64,000 bases of DNA from Bacteroidaceae bacterium (GTDB taxonomy: Bacteria; Bacteroidota; Bacteroidia; Bacteroidales; Bacteroidaceae). Numbering within the stretch: position 1 is the stretch's first letter; each line of letters opens with the position of its first letter. The position numbers and the translations under genes were made by a program. The stretch covers positions 87,725 through 151,724 of the forward strand of contig JAFSPM010000026.1 in the NCBI GenBank assembly GCA_017442855.1. Direction: 5' to 3'. This document shows, piece by piece, positions 26,786-34,325 of this stretch. The notes under the pieces are model-generated. The model worked only from the letters and a program-made list of their open reading frames with translations. It had not been told where the DNA came from and made no database searches.

Positions 26786-27136
26786 ATGGCACTGAGTGAG
26801 GAACTTCCGATATATAAGTCTGCCTACGACCTATTAGAGAAGATGATTGAGCTGGCAAAAGAACTGCCGAAGTTTTACCGCTATACATTAGGTACACGCA
26901 TGGTGGATTTGAACCTTGACATACTGGGACAGATTTACCGCGCCAACATGAGCAAGGAGAAGCGCAGGGAGGCGCTGGGCGAGTTGTTGATCAGCTACCG
27001 CCAGCTGCAGATGCTGCTGCGTGTGTGCTACAGGGATAAAGCCTTCTCGACGGGCCGCTACGCTATGTATATCCAGCTGTTAGACACCATAGGCAAGCAG
27101 GCTACGGCGTGGAAAAACAAGATAGTTGAGAATTGA
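26786..27136 (+). CDS. avd: Avd-like DGR accessory protein
   Basis: 116 residues, predicted mostly helical and rich in Lys and Arg, as expected for Avd, the four-helix-bundle protein that binds the template RNA and the reverse transcriptase. Recognisable parts are the first helix (YDLLEKMIELAKELPKFYRYTLG) and ANMSKEKRREALGELLISYRQLQMLLRVC. The size (about 115-130 residues) and the position just before the reverse transcriptase are standard for DGRs. The identification rests on helical pattern and context together. Confidence 0.85.
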   Translation: MALSEELPIYKSAYDLLEKMIELAKELPKFYRYTLGTRMVDLNLDILGQIYRANMSKEKRREALGELLISYRQLQMLLRVCYRDKAFSTGRYAMYIQLLDTIGKQATAWKNKIVEN

Positions 27137-27153
27137 GAATTGACAATTGAGAA

Positions 27154-28425
27154 TTGAATGTTCAATCTTCAATCTTCAATGTGGAAGAGACAGGCGGCAT
27201 CAGTCTGGAGCAAGTCATTGAGGCGTTCTACGACTGCCTGAAACGTAAGCGGGGCACTGTCAACGCGCAGGAGTTCGAGTATGACTACGAGAGCAACTGC
27301 ATAGATCTTTGGAAAGAAATAAACAACGGAACCTACGAGCCAAGACGCTCGATAGCTTTCGTGATAGACCATCCCGTGAAGCGGGAGATCTTTGCCGCCG
27401 ACTTCAGGGACCGTGTGGTACACCACCTGATAGCCCGGCAGATATACCCCTTGTTGGAGCGGCAGTTCCTGGTGGACAGCTACTCTACGCAGAAAGGCAA
27501 GGGAACGCTCTTTGGAATAAAACGTGTGGAACAGCACGTCAAGGCATGCAGCGAGAACTACACCAAGGACTGCTGGATACTGAAGCTCGACATCAGCGGC
27601 TACTTCATGAGCATCGACAAGCAGCTGCTGTATGACTGCATCAAGCGGTTCTTGGATGATAGGTATAAGGATGCCGACAAGGCCATATTGCTTTATCTGC
27701 TGCGCAAGACCATCTTCAACCGCCCCGAAAAGGACTGCATCTTGAAGGTGCCCCACTGGCGGTGGAAGGGCTTGCCCAAGAACAAGAGCCTGTTTGGCAC
27801 CGACGGCAAGAAGGGCCTGCCTATAGGCAACCTCACCAGTCAGCTTTTAGCGCTGCTGTTCCTCGACGAGTTGGACCACCTGATAACCGAGCAGTGGGGC
27901 GTGCCGCACTACGGCCGCTATGTGGATGACATGGTACTGGTGCATGAGTCGAGAGACTACCTTTTAGAGGTGAAAGAGATGATAGAGGCATGGCTGAATG
28001 AGCATGGCCTGAAGCTGCATCCCAAGAAGGTGTACTTGCAGCACTACACCAAGGGCGTGATGTTTGTGGGCGGCATGATAAAGCCAGGGCGCAAATACAT
28101 CTCCAAGCGCACGGTGGGAAAGATGTTCGCCAAGATCAACCGCTTCAACCGCATGTTCGAGAGCGGTGAGCCGGTGACCAGTGAGCAGATAGACAACTTG
28201 ATGGCTACCATGAACAGCTATTTGGGCATGATGAGGCACTACGCCAGCTACAACCTCTTCCACCGTGTACTGAAGAGGATGAACAACCACTGGTTCAAGT
28301 ATGTATATGTGGAGCAGCGCAGTGGACGCCGCTACAAGATGGCGAAGATGGATAACAACATCCGTTCGCTGTGTGAAAGCCTGAACATGGTCTCATCGTA
28401 TGAGAACCTGAGCATGGCAGCATAA
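27154..28425 (+). CDS. DGR reverse transcriptase
   Basis: 423 residues if the TTG at 27154 is used; GTG at 27181 is the alternative. No in-frame ATG occurs before the catalytic palm, so a non-ATG start is required. Reverse transcriptase motifs: ILKLDISGYFMSIDK (first catalytic Asp, about 145), IGNLTSQ (224-230), YGRYVDDMVLVH with the YxDD box (256-259) and LHPKKVYLQ. The (I/V/L)GxxxSQ motif in place of the QGxxxSP of retroviral and group II enzymes is the DGR hallmark. The short C-terminal thumb and the absence of a maturase domain exclude a group II intron. It makes mutagenised cDNA from the TR RNA for transfer to the VR. Confidence 0.95.
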   Translation: MNVQSSIFNVEETGGISLEQVIEAFYDCLKRKRGTVNAQEFEYDYESNCIDLWKEINNGTYEPRRSIAFVIDHPVKREIFAADFRDRVVHHLIARQIYPLLERQFLVDSYSTQKGKGTLFGIKRVEQHVKACSENYTKDCWILKLDISGYFMSIDKQLLYDCIKRFLDDRYKDADKAILLYLLRKTIFNRPEKDCILKVPHWRWKGLPKNKSLFGTDGKKGLPIGNLTSQLLALLFLDELDHLITEQWGVPHYGRYVDDMVLVHESRDYLLEVKEMIEAWLNEHGLKLHPKKVYLQHYTKGVMFVGGMIKPGRKYISKRTVGKMFAKINRFNRMFESGEPVTSEQIDNLMATMNSYLGMMRHYASYNLFHRVLKRMNNHWFKYVYVEQRSGRRYKMAKMDNNIRSLCESLNMVSSYENLSMAA

Positions 28426-28441
28426 AGGATGATATTTCATC

Positions 28442-28560
28442 CACAACGTTCTTTACATAACAACGGCTACGCCTTGGCATAGCTTTAAAGCAAGCTTTAT
28501 GCTCTGCGCTCGGCTTGCACGTTCTTTGACTTATTGACATAAAAAAAGCCGCAAAAAGAT
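28442..28560 (+). repeat. cassette boundary repeat, copy A
   Basis: 119 bp present again at 31421, 32631, 34437 and, shortened, at 33589. It contains the palindromic core gcatagctttaaagc...gctttatgc and ends in gacataaaaaaagccgcaaaaagat. The next bases, TTTG at 28561, act as the -33 element of the following cassette promoter. Confidence 0.85.
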
Positions 28561-28591
28561 TTTGCAGTTACAGATATAATGCCTACCTTTG
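28561..28591 (+). promoter_or_regulatory. promoter of the first cassette (TTTG-N19-TACCTTTG)
   Basis: TTTG (28561-28564) and TACCTTTG (28584-28591) are separated by 19 bases, the Bacteroidota consensus. The start of transcription would fall near 28597, on the ATG of the gene, so the message is probably leaderless. This excludes the upstream ATG at 28579. Confidence 0.7.
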
Positions 28592-28596
28592 CCAAT

Positions 28597-28797
28597 ATGA
28601 AGAAAAGGAAGGAGAAGTTCGCTGATTTTCTGCTTGACATTGTCAAGTATGTCGTCACTGCCGGCTTGCTGGCGATGTGGTTCACCGACCTCCATCAGTG
28701 GGAGTGGTATTCATACGTCATACTGGTTGTGGGTGTCGTCGTCTTCCTGCTCTATGGTCTGTTCTTGTATGATGATGAGGATAAGGACAGACATTAA
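28597..28797 (+). CDS. small membrane protein (DUF6722-like), cassette 1
   Basis: 66 residues: a charged N-terminus (MKKRKEKFADFLLDI) followed by two hydrophobic segments and the acidic end DDEDKDRH. It is related to the protein at 34588 (KKRKDKFANWLLDIAKY), which lies in an equivalent cassette and is also followed by a tiny second gene. The family name is a guess. The pairing with a second very small membrane protein and the neighbouring toxin-antitoxin cassettes make a toxin or immunity role possible, without direct evidence. Confidence 0.6.
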   Translation: MKKRKEKFADFLLDIVKYVVTAGLLAMWFTDLHQWEWYSYVILVVGVVVFLLYGLFLYDDEDKDRH

Positions 28798-28824
28798 CAT
28801 TAACCATTAAAAACTATTAGGATT

Positions 28825-28941
28825 ATGGGAGCAAACATTATTCTAATTTCCCTCATGCTTATAGCCACCGTAGGTTTTATCTACTTCAAGTATAAGGATT
28901 GGAAAGAGGCGAGATACGCCAAGGGGAATAAGGAGTCATAA
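28825..28941 (+). CDS. very small membrane protein, cassette 1
   Basis: 38 residues starting MGANIILISLMLIATVGF, one transmembrane segment followed by a basic tail (KDWKEARYAKGNK). It lies 27 bases after the preceding gene and just before the cassette terminator. The protein at 34808 has the same plan, with one transmembrane segment, a G(F/G)IYF motif and a basic tail. The conserved pairing in two cassettes supports that it is real despite its size. Confidence 0.55.
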   Translation: MGANIILISLMLIATVGFIYFKYKDWKEARYAKGNKES

Positions 28942-28972
28942 GTAAGCTGTTTTATTATCAGCTCTTTTTGCG

Positions 28973-29007
28973 GCACTTCGGTTCATGGCAACCGAGGTGC
29001 TTTTTTT
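28973..29007 (+). terminator. cassette 1 terminator and right boundary
   Basis: GCACTTCGGTT pairs with AACCGAGGTGC and is followed by seven Ts. The flanks ctttttgcgg and ttttgtgtcaataagt are the reverse complement of the left boundary (acttattgaca...ccgcaaaaag), so the cassette has terminal inverted repeats with the terminator stem inserted in the right one. Confidence 0.85.
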
Positions 29008-29091
29008 GTGTCAATAAGTTGTGGAAGATAAAAGAAAACTGATGAGATGGAAACATAACCTGTTTATTAACGACTTAATGAATTATGATAT

Positions 29092-31296
29092 ATGGAAACA
29101 AGTTATTATGAGAAGATGAATAAAGGATTGCAGTATATAGACGCAATCTTTCAGATAATTTTTGACAAGTCAAATCATATGTCATTGTTAGACCCTCGTT
29201 ATATTTACAGGGGGGTGAGGGGCCATTATTTCACCTCATGCAGGAATATTGACAAATGGGATAATAAGAAACCCCAATTACTGAAAGAGCTTAGAGACAA
29301 TGCCGATAAGAATAGTCCTAGCTATAAAAGGTTTGAGCATGTTATTACTAAACAAGATGTTGACATTACGGATTATGAAATCTACACAATTCTGAAGACA
29401 AAGTATATTGAGGAAGTAGAAAAGAAGGAGGATGTTAAGGATGGTAAGGTTAGTCCAATTAGCATTCTGAATGACTATTTCTCAAGAAGGGAAGCGGTTA
29501 ATGAGGAGTTCAAAATATATAATGATATGATAAAAGTGATAGCGCCTTATCATATCAAGTCGGGAGCGGCTGTTCGCTTGGGCAAATCTCTTGAAGAACG
29601 TAATCACGTTGACTATATAAACTACCTGCATTATCTGATCAATGATGCCAAACTGCGGTTCAGTGAATACAAGGAAAAAAATTACTCTGACTTGGAGATA
29701 CTGGCTGACTTGCAGCATAAGGGCGCAGGGTCGTGCTTAGTGGATTTCAGCACCAACATGTTTATCTCGCTTTGGTTTGCCGTGCAGCCGGCAGACAATG
29801 TGGAAGATGATATTTCCTACCTTTTCTGCTACGATGTGAATCAAGACATGATAGAGAAAGATAACCTATCAACGTTGAGCGAGAAAGACTATAAGAATAG
29901 GACAATAGATGAACTGTTGTTTGAAACCAGAAAGACCAATAAATATACGGGCGATGCGTCATATAAATTTTGGTTATGGAGACCGTCATTCTTGAATGAA
30001 AGGATAGCCCGCCAAGACAGCATGTTTATTTTCGGGTTAGAGGCTTTCAATCTGAAGGAGCATGGTGTTATAGCAATACCTATTTTCCCTAAATGGAAAA
30101 AGCCTATCCTTATGGTGTTGGAAACCTTTATGGGACTGAACGAGGCAAGCATTTATTGTGACAGGAACGGATATGCGCAGGCCAATTCAAAGCTGAAGCC
30201 ATACGGCAAATTCCCACAGCAGGAAGATGAATCAAAGAAATTGGAGACACAGGAAAAAGGCTGTGAACCAGAGAAAGACAAAGAAAAAAAGTTGACAATC
30301 GACCATTTCCAAATAGGGATGGAATGTTTGCTCAAGTGTGAATACAGCTCTGCCTACCAGTATTTTTGTAGGTATGAGGACACTCTGGAAAACAAGGACA
30401 AAGATGCTAAGCATATTAACAGAAAGAAATCGTCTACTGCTATTGTTGGCAAGAAGGAATTAACTGTTCCTGATGTTGAAAAATATATGAAGGAAATAGA
30501 GTTGCTTTTCTCAAAAGCCTTGTGCTTAAAACACATGGATAAAACGTATCAGGCAATTGTTTACTACGAGAAAGCATTGGAAAAGTCAAATATATTAAAG
30601 TTTGCATTTGATAAGTATTGTAAAGAGGTAGCAACAGATGTTAGATATGAATCCTATCAAGAGTATTTGAAAAATAAGCGTCTTAAAATTCTGAATGACT
30701 ATATCGAATTGCTATATATTGTTGATAAGTATTGGGATGCCTATAGAATAATCAAAGAGAATATTATTTATGAAAAACAGTTTGATGCCATTGCCGTTGC
30801 ACACATGGAGCAGCTGTGGGTGCTTACTATGTTACAAGGGAAAGTAATGCATGTAAAAAATAATGAGAAAATGAGTATAAAAGAATTGATCAAGATTGAT
30901 GAGAATTATGCTATCCTCAAAGAAAATCTTGGCTTTAATAGAATACCATCTGAAGGCTATCCTTTTCTCAATTTGTTGGAGTGTTATTTTGATAATATTG
31001 TAAATATTATTGTAGATAATGTCCAGTATTACAAAATAAACATTGATATTGAAAATAAAATAAAGAAGGTAATAAGTTTCGTATCAGCAACGCAGAAAGG
31101 CAACAAAGACTGCAAGATTGATACAAAAGAAATTATACCAAGTCATTACAGCTGGCAATTCAAACATATGTATAGGTATATTGAAAAGTTGAAGGATGTG
31201 GATAATAACAAGTATCACACCTTGATGGACATGACCTCGAAGCTGCAAGGACTGACCGAGCAGGTGAACAGCTTGCTTACCATCAAGCCGTATTGA
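29092..31296 (+). CDS. FRG domain protein with C-terminal TPR-like helices
   Basis: 734 residues, strongly AT-rich compared with the fimbrial genes, which suggests separate acquisition. The N-terminal about 300 residues match the FRG domain: YIYRGVRGHYF (the arginine-glycine start), then LEILADLQHKGAGSCLVDFS and TNMFISLWFAVQP, corresponding to the usual QHxGxPTRLLDWTxNxxxALyFA block. The C-terminal part (about 400-720) is helical, with KALCLKHMDKTYQAIVYYEKALEK resembling TPRs. FRG proteins of unknown activity occur in mobile and defence-related loci. It lies between the terminator of cassette 1 and boundary repeat B. Confidence 0.7.
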   Translation: METSYYEKMNKGLQYIDAIFQIIFDKSNHMSLLDPRYIYRGVRGHYFTSCRNIDKWDNKKPQLLKELRDNADKNSPSYKRFEHVITKQDVDITDYEIYTILKTKYIEEVEKKEDVKDGKVSPISILNDYFSRREAVNEEFKIYNDMIKVIAPYHIKSGAAVRLGKSLEERNHVDYINYLHYLINDAKLRFSEYKEKNYSDLEILADLQHKGAGSCLVDFSTNMFISLWFAVQPADNVEDDISYLFCYDVNQDMIEKDNLSTLSEKDYKNRTIDELLFETRKTNKYTGDASYKFWLWRPSFLNERIARQDSMFIFGLEAFNLKEHGVIAIPIFPKWKKPILMVLETFMGLNEASIYCDRNGYAQANSKLKPYGKFPQQEDESKKLETQEKGCEPEKDKEKKLTIDHFQIGMECLLKCEYSSAYQYFCRYEDTLENKDKDAKHINRKKSSTAIVGKKELTVPDVEKYMKEIELLFSKALCLKHMDKTYQAIVYYEKALEKSNILKFAFDKYCKEVATDVRYESYQEYLKNKRLKILNDYIELLYIVDKYWDAYRIIKENIIYEKQFDAIAVAHMEQLWVLTMLQGKVMHVKNNEKMSIKELIKIDENYAILKENLGFNRIPSEGYPFLNLLECYFDNIVNIIVDNVQYYKINIDIENKIKKVISFVSATQKGNKDCKIDTKEIIPSHYSWQFKHMYRYIEKLKDVDNNKYHTLMDMTSKLQGLTEQVNSLLTIKPY

Positions 31297-31420
31297 TTGG
31301 TAACTTGAAAAAACTTTCCTCTTGTGTAAAAGGGTGGGTGACTGATGACACAGGAGAGATAACAGGCGGTGCAGGGGGGGTAACCCTCCCCACCGCAACA
31401 ATGCAAGCCGCAAGGCAAGG

Positions 31421-31536
31421 CACAACGTTCTTTACATAACAACGGCTACGCCTTGGCATAGCTTTAAAGCAAGCTTTATGCTCTGCGCTCGGCTTGCACG
31501 TTCTTTGACTTATTGACACAAAAGCCGCAAAAAGAT
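31421..31536 (+). repeat. cassette boundary repeat, copy B
   Basis: 116 bp nearly identical to copy A. It is preceded by a GC-rich stretch (about 31375-31420: accctccccaccgc, caagccgcaaggcaagg) that also precedes copies C, D and E. The 31297-31741 gap also holds CTTATC-tttt-GATAAG (31558-31573), a possible operator, and a TATCTTTG -7 box at 31700-31707. Confidence 0.85.
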
Positions 31537-31699
31537 TTTGTGGAACGAAGGAAAACTCTTATCTTTTGATAAGATAAGTTGCACCTCAACATAAAAAATA
31601 AATGTATTTTGCTTCGCTGAATTTTGTCACGACTCATTATCAAATGCAAGCATTTGTAAATTCGCTGCTCCAAAATTTGTTTCTGTGTTCGGTTTGCAC

Positions 31700-31707
31700 T
31701 ATCTTTG
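31700..31707 (+). promoter_or_regulatory. promoter -7 box of the DUF6169-like cassette
   Basis: TATCTTTG with a TTTG 20 bases upstream (about 31676-31679). It lies 35 bases before the first gene of the cassette. Confidence 0.65.
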
Positions 31708-31741
31708 CTGCCGTAAACAATAATTTAATTTTGGATTAACA

Positions 31742-31918
31742 ATGGAAACGACAGTAAAGAAAAAGATATTGAATATCAACTCTGATGCTTTCCTGAAGGC
31801 ATTCCGTGCTTATAAGCAGCATAAAAGAGAGTGGTATTCCTACATGGACGAGAAATTAGCCAAGGAAGAAGAAGCTATTCGTAACAAGCGTGAGACTCTT
31901 TATGCTGAGTATGAGTAA
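31742..31918 (+). CDS. small protein, probable partner of the DUF6169-like protein
   Basis: 58 residues (METTVKKKILNINSDAFLKA), highly charged and predicted helical. It ends two bases before the start of the next gene. The small-gene-first layout and tight coupling are those of a toxin-antitoxin or two-component small module, like the other cassettes here. I recognise no family. Confidence 0.6.
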   Translation: METTVKKKILNINSDAFLKAFRAYKQHKREWYSYMDEKLAKEEEAIRNKRETLYAEYE

Positions 31919-31920
31919 AT

Positions 31921-32415
31921 ATGAATGCATTGGATCTTAACAGCATCAGCCGTTTCTCACCCTATAGAGTGTGGATGGAGGGCAGTGAATATCGTTTTGA
32001 AACCGACCATGGCATTCTCTATGCAGTTGAGTTTATTGAGGAACCGCTATTCAACGACTTGCATGCTTATTGGTTTGGTCTTTATAACCGCAGTCATGTA
32101 GCCTCGCCAGGCGACGTTAAAGTGAGAGCTACTGTAACCTGCATCATAGAAGGTTTTTTCAAAGCTAATCCTGATATTTTACTTTATATGTGTGACACTG
32201 CCGATGAGCAACAGGCCATGCGTAACCGCCTTTTTCTTCGTTGGTTTAATGCTTATGCAAGGCAACATGATTATTATATACGCTCTGAGTTGGTGATTGA
32301 CAATGGCGAGGAGAATTATATAGCCATTATTGTACAACGTAGTCATCCGGATTTGCAGAGTATTATTAATTTGTTCGATGATGTCATAAGGCAGTTTCAG
32401 GAGAACAAACCTTGA
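31921..32415 (+). CDS. DUF6169-like protein
   Basis: 164 residues, soluble, with YRFETDHGILYAVEF near the start and DILLYMCDTADEQQAMRNRLF followed by RWFNAY in the middle, a pattern I associate with DUF6169. The function is unknown. It is the second gene of a two-gene cassette bounded by repeat B and the terminator at 32466. Cassette context suggests a toxin or effector-like protein, but no catalytic motif is visible. Confidence 0.55.
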   Translation: MNALDLNSISRFSPYRVWMEGSEYRFETDHGILYAVEFIEEPLFNDLHAYWFGLYNRSHVASPGDVKVRATVTCIIEGFFKANPDILLYMCDTADEQQAMRNRLFLRWFNAYARQHDYYIRSELVIDNGEENYIAIIVQRSHPDLQSIINLFDDVIRQFQENKP

Positions 32416-32465
32416 TGGCCAAGCTAAAACGAAGCTAATACTATATCAATATATCTTTTTTGCGG

Positions 32466-32499
32466 CACTCTGACTGAAACCAGTCAGGGTGTTTTTTTT
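32466..32499 (+). terminator. terminator and right boundary of the DUF6169-like cassette
   Basis: CACTCTGACTG-aaac-CAGTCAGGGTG followed by eight Ts, preceded by atatcttttttgcgg, the reverse complement of the left boundary. Confidence 0.85.
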
Positions 32500-32630
32500 G
32501 TGTCCTTCTGCCACAGGCAGAGGGCAACAGCTTTTGTGTCAATTTAGTTGATAGTTGATAATTGATAATGGATAATGGTGGTAGGGGACTAAACCTCCCC
32601 ACCGCCACAACGCCAAGCCGCAAGGCAAGG

Positions 32631-32744
32631 CACAACGATCTTTACATAACAACGGCTACGCCTTGGCATAGCTTTAAAGCAAGCTTTATGCTCTGCGCTC
32701 GGCTTGCACGTTCTTTGACTTATTGACACAAAAGCCGCAAAAAA
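32631..32744 (+). repeat. cassette boundary repeat, copy C
   Basis: 114 bp, again preceded by cctccccaccgccacaacgc and the caagccgcaaggcaagg block. In this copy the inner end is followed by three tandem attgaag units instead of the direct TTTG. The rest of the 32416-32856 gap holds only repeats and a TATCTTTG box at 32808-32815. Confidence 0.85.
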
Positions 32745-32856
32745 TTGAAGATTGAAGATTGAAGATTAAAAAGCCGGCAAGGGCTTGGTGGATTACATAA
32801 TTTGCACTATCTTTGCCATTGATAATTCATATCATTAACAATAAAAAAGAAAGAAA

Positions 32857-33087
32857 ATGGAAACTATTCAATTACGACGTGAGGAACTGCTACGTGAAAT
32901 GAATCCGCTGCTTGACAATGGTGATGCCATGCGTAAAATGACCTCTTTTGTGAGATTGCTGGTCAATGGCGCTAACAACCGAGTGGGATGGGCTGACGCT
33001 GCTGAAAGGCAACATGCCGAAGGTGGTGACAAACTGACCTGTCCGGATGTCTTTACAGATGAGAGCATGGAGGATTTGGCATGGTGA
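32857..33087 (+). CDS. antitoxin of the MazF/PemK module
   Basis: 76 residues (METIQLRREELLREMNPLLD), acidic at the C-terminus, overlapping the toxin gene by seven bases. Size, gene order and overlap are those of type II antitoxins. No classical AbrB or RHH motif is recognised, so the call depends on the neighbour. A TATCTTTG box lies at 32808-32815. Confidence 0.7.
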   Translation: METIQLRREELLREMNPLLDNGDAMRKMTSFVRLLVNGANNRVGWADAAERQHAEGGDKLTCPDVFTDESMEDLAW

Positions 33088-33398
33088 GGCAATATGATGT
33101 CTATTGGGTTGACCTTAACCCTACCATCGGTGCTGAAATGCAGAAGATAAGACCCTGCGTGGTGGTTAGTCCTGACGAACTGAACCAGCACCTGGACACG
33201 GTAATCATTGTACCCATCACCTCTGCCATTCATGGTTATCCTTATCGGGTAGGTTGCTACATCATGGGCAAAGAAGGTGAAATGGCAACAGATCAGATAC
33301 GTACCATTGACCGTCGAAGACTTAGGATTCGCATTTGTGCCCTCAGCCCGGACGAAATAGCCAAGTTGCAGATTGTTCTCATGCAGATGTTCTGCTGA
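33081..33398 (+). CDS. type II toxin, MazF/PemK family endoribonuclease
   Basis: 105 residues, the usual MazF size. The first strand YDVYWVDLNPTIGAEMQKIR with the following PCVVVSPDELN matches the PemK/MazF signature (DxxWVxLdPtxGxEqxkxRPxvVvS), including the RP arginine in the loop above the active site. DTVIIVPITSAIHG and DQIRTIDRRRL complete the fold. It would cut mRNA when not bound by the upstream antitoxin. Confidence 0.9.
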   Translation: MVRQYDVYWVDLNPTIGAEMQKIRPCVVVSPDELNQHLDTVIIVPITSAIHGYPYRVGCYIMGKEGEMATDQIRTIDRRRLRIRICALSPDEIAKLQIVLMQMFC

Positions 33399-33442
33399 TG
33401 GCATTTGTTTTCTAAAGATAATATCTTTTTAACTTTTTTGCG

Positions 33443-33477
33443 GCACTCTGAATAGAAATATTCGGGGTGCTTTTTTT
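33443..33477 (+). terminator. terminator and right boundary of the MazF cassette
   Basis: GCACTCTGAATA-gaaa-TATTCGGGGTGC followed by seven Ts, preceded by acttttttgcg. The stem differs from that of the other cassettes in its upper half, while the lower stem and flanks are kept. Confidence 0.82.
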
Positions 33478-33588
33478 GTGGCCTTTGCTGCTGGCAGAGG
33501 GCATGGGTTTTTTGTGTCAATTTAATGGATATTAGCGGGGGGCAGCCAACCCCTTCCCACCGCCACAACGCCAAGCCGCAAGGCAAGG

Positions 33589-33631
33589 CACAGCGTTCAA
33601 TGACTTATTGACACATTAAGCCGCAAAAGAT
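33589..33631 (+). repeat. cassette boundary repeat, copy D (internal deletion)
   Basis: Only 43 bp remain: the outer cacagcgttc is joined directly to the inner tgacttattgacac...ccgcaaaaga part. The missing 70-odd bases lie between two acgttcttt direct repeats in the full copies, as expected for a slippage or recombination deletion. The inner end again gives the -33 TTTG. Confidence 0.75.
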
Positions 33632-33662
33632 TTTGCAGGTAAGGGAATTTGTTGTATCTTTG
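33632..33662 (+). promoter_or_regulatory. promoter of the PIN cassette (TTTG-N19-TATCTTTG)
   Basis: TTTG (33632-33635) and TATCTTTG (33655-33662) are 19 bases apart, 28 bases before the antitoxin ATG. The -33 element coincides with the inner edge of boundary repeat D. Confidence 0.75.
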
Positions 33663-33689
33663 CATCAGAATACTGAAATCATATAAGAT

Positions 33690-33848
33690 ATGTCAATTGA
33701 AGAGAAAAGGAAAAACAAAGAGACTAACAGGATTGCCAACTCCGGCAAGACGGCAGTAACGCCATTTCTGAAGTTTGCTTTGAAATATCAAGGCGCATTC
33801 GTGATCAACTCATCTGAGCTGAAGGCACAGCTTATCAATGCCGATTAA
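33690..33848 (+). CDS. putative antitoxin of the PIN-domain module
   Basis: 52 residues (MSIEEKRKNKETNRIANSGK), basic N-terminal half. It overlaps the following PIN gene by 11 bases. Position, size and overlap suggest the antitoxin of a VapBC-like pair. No DNA-binding fold is recognised with confidence. Confidence 0.65.
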   Translation: MSIEEKRKNKETNRIANSGKTAVTPFLKFALKYQGAFVINSSELKAQLINAD

Positions 33849-34269
33849 GGAAATGCGAATACTTCTTGACACCTGCGTTATTATTGACTGGTTTACAGAT
33901 CCTAAGTCTCTTGATAGCAGTGTATGGGATATTTTGAATGACCCAAGCAACAGATTGTTTGTCTGTTCAGAGACTCCCAAAGAACTGATTGTTCATTTCA
34001 ACAACAAGGATTTGCTTTCAAAGTACTGGGAGACGGCAGAAGAAATGCTGCTTGCCATGAAAAATGAGGCAATGATTGACATCCTACCTGTTACGGAAGC
34101 CACGATGTTTACCTACTCCCGACTAATGCTGAACACTGAGATGAACCATCGCGACCCTTCTGACCATGTGATTATCTCTCATGCCATCACCGAGCACCTG
34201 ACCTTGCTCAGCAGTGACATGAAATTTCCTTTCTACAGAGACCAAGGACTGGATCTGATAGAATACTAA
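33838..34269 (+). CDS. PIN domain ribonuclease toxin (VapC-like)
   Basis: 143 residues from 33838; the ATG at 33853 (MRILLDTCVIIDWF) is an equally good start. PIN domain acidic residues are visible: the first Asp in RILLDTCVIIDW, Glu in SETPKELIV, and Asp in RDPSDHVIISHAITEHLTLLSSD with a second Asp at its end. PIN toxins cut tRNA or rRNA in a metal-dependent manner. It pairs with the small upstream gene and has its own cassette promoter and terminator. Confidence 0.85.
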   Translation: MPIKEMRILLDTCVIIDWFTDPKSLDSSVWDILNDPSNRLFVCSETPKELIVHFNNKDLLSKYWETAEEMLLAMKNEAMIDILPVTEATMFTYSRLMLNTEMNHRDPSDHVIISHAITEHLTLLSSDMKFPFYRDQGLDLIEY

Positions 34270-34291
34270 TCTTACATTAAATCTTCTTGCG

Positions 34292-34325
34292 GCACTCTGA
34301 ATAGTAATATTCAGGGTGCTTTTTG
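34292..34325 (+). terminator. terminator and right boundary of the PIN cassette
   Basis: GCACTCTGAATA-gtaa-TATTCAGGGTGC followed by five Ts, preceded by aatcttcttgcg. Stem very close to that of the MazF cassette. Confidence 0.82.

Noticed and set aside
27154-28425. Group II intron or retron reverse transcriptase
   Set aside because: No maturase or endonuclease domain, no intron RNA structure seen, and the IGxxxSQ motif with Avd and TR/VR pairs is specific to DGRs.
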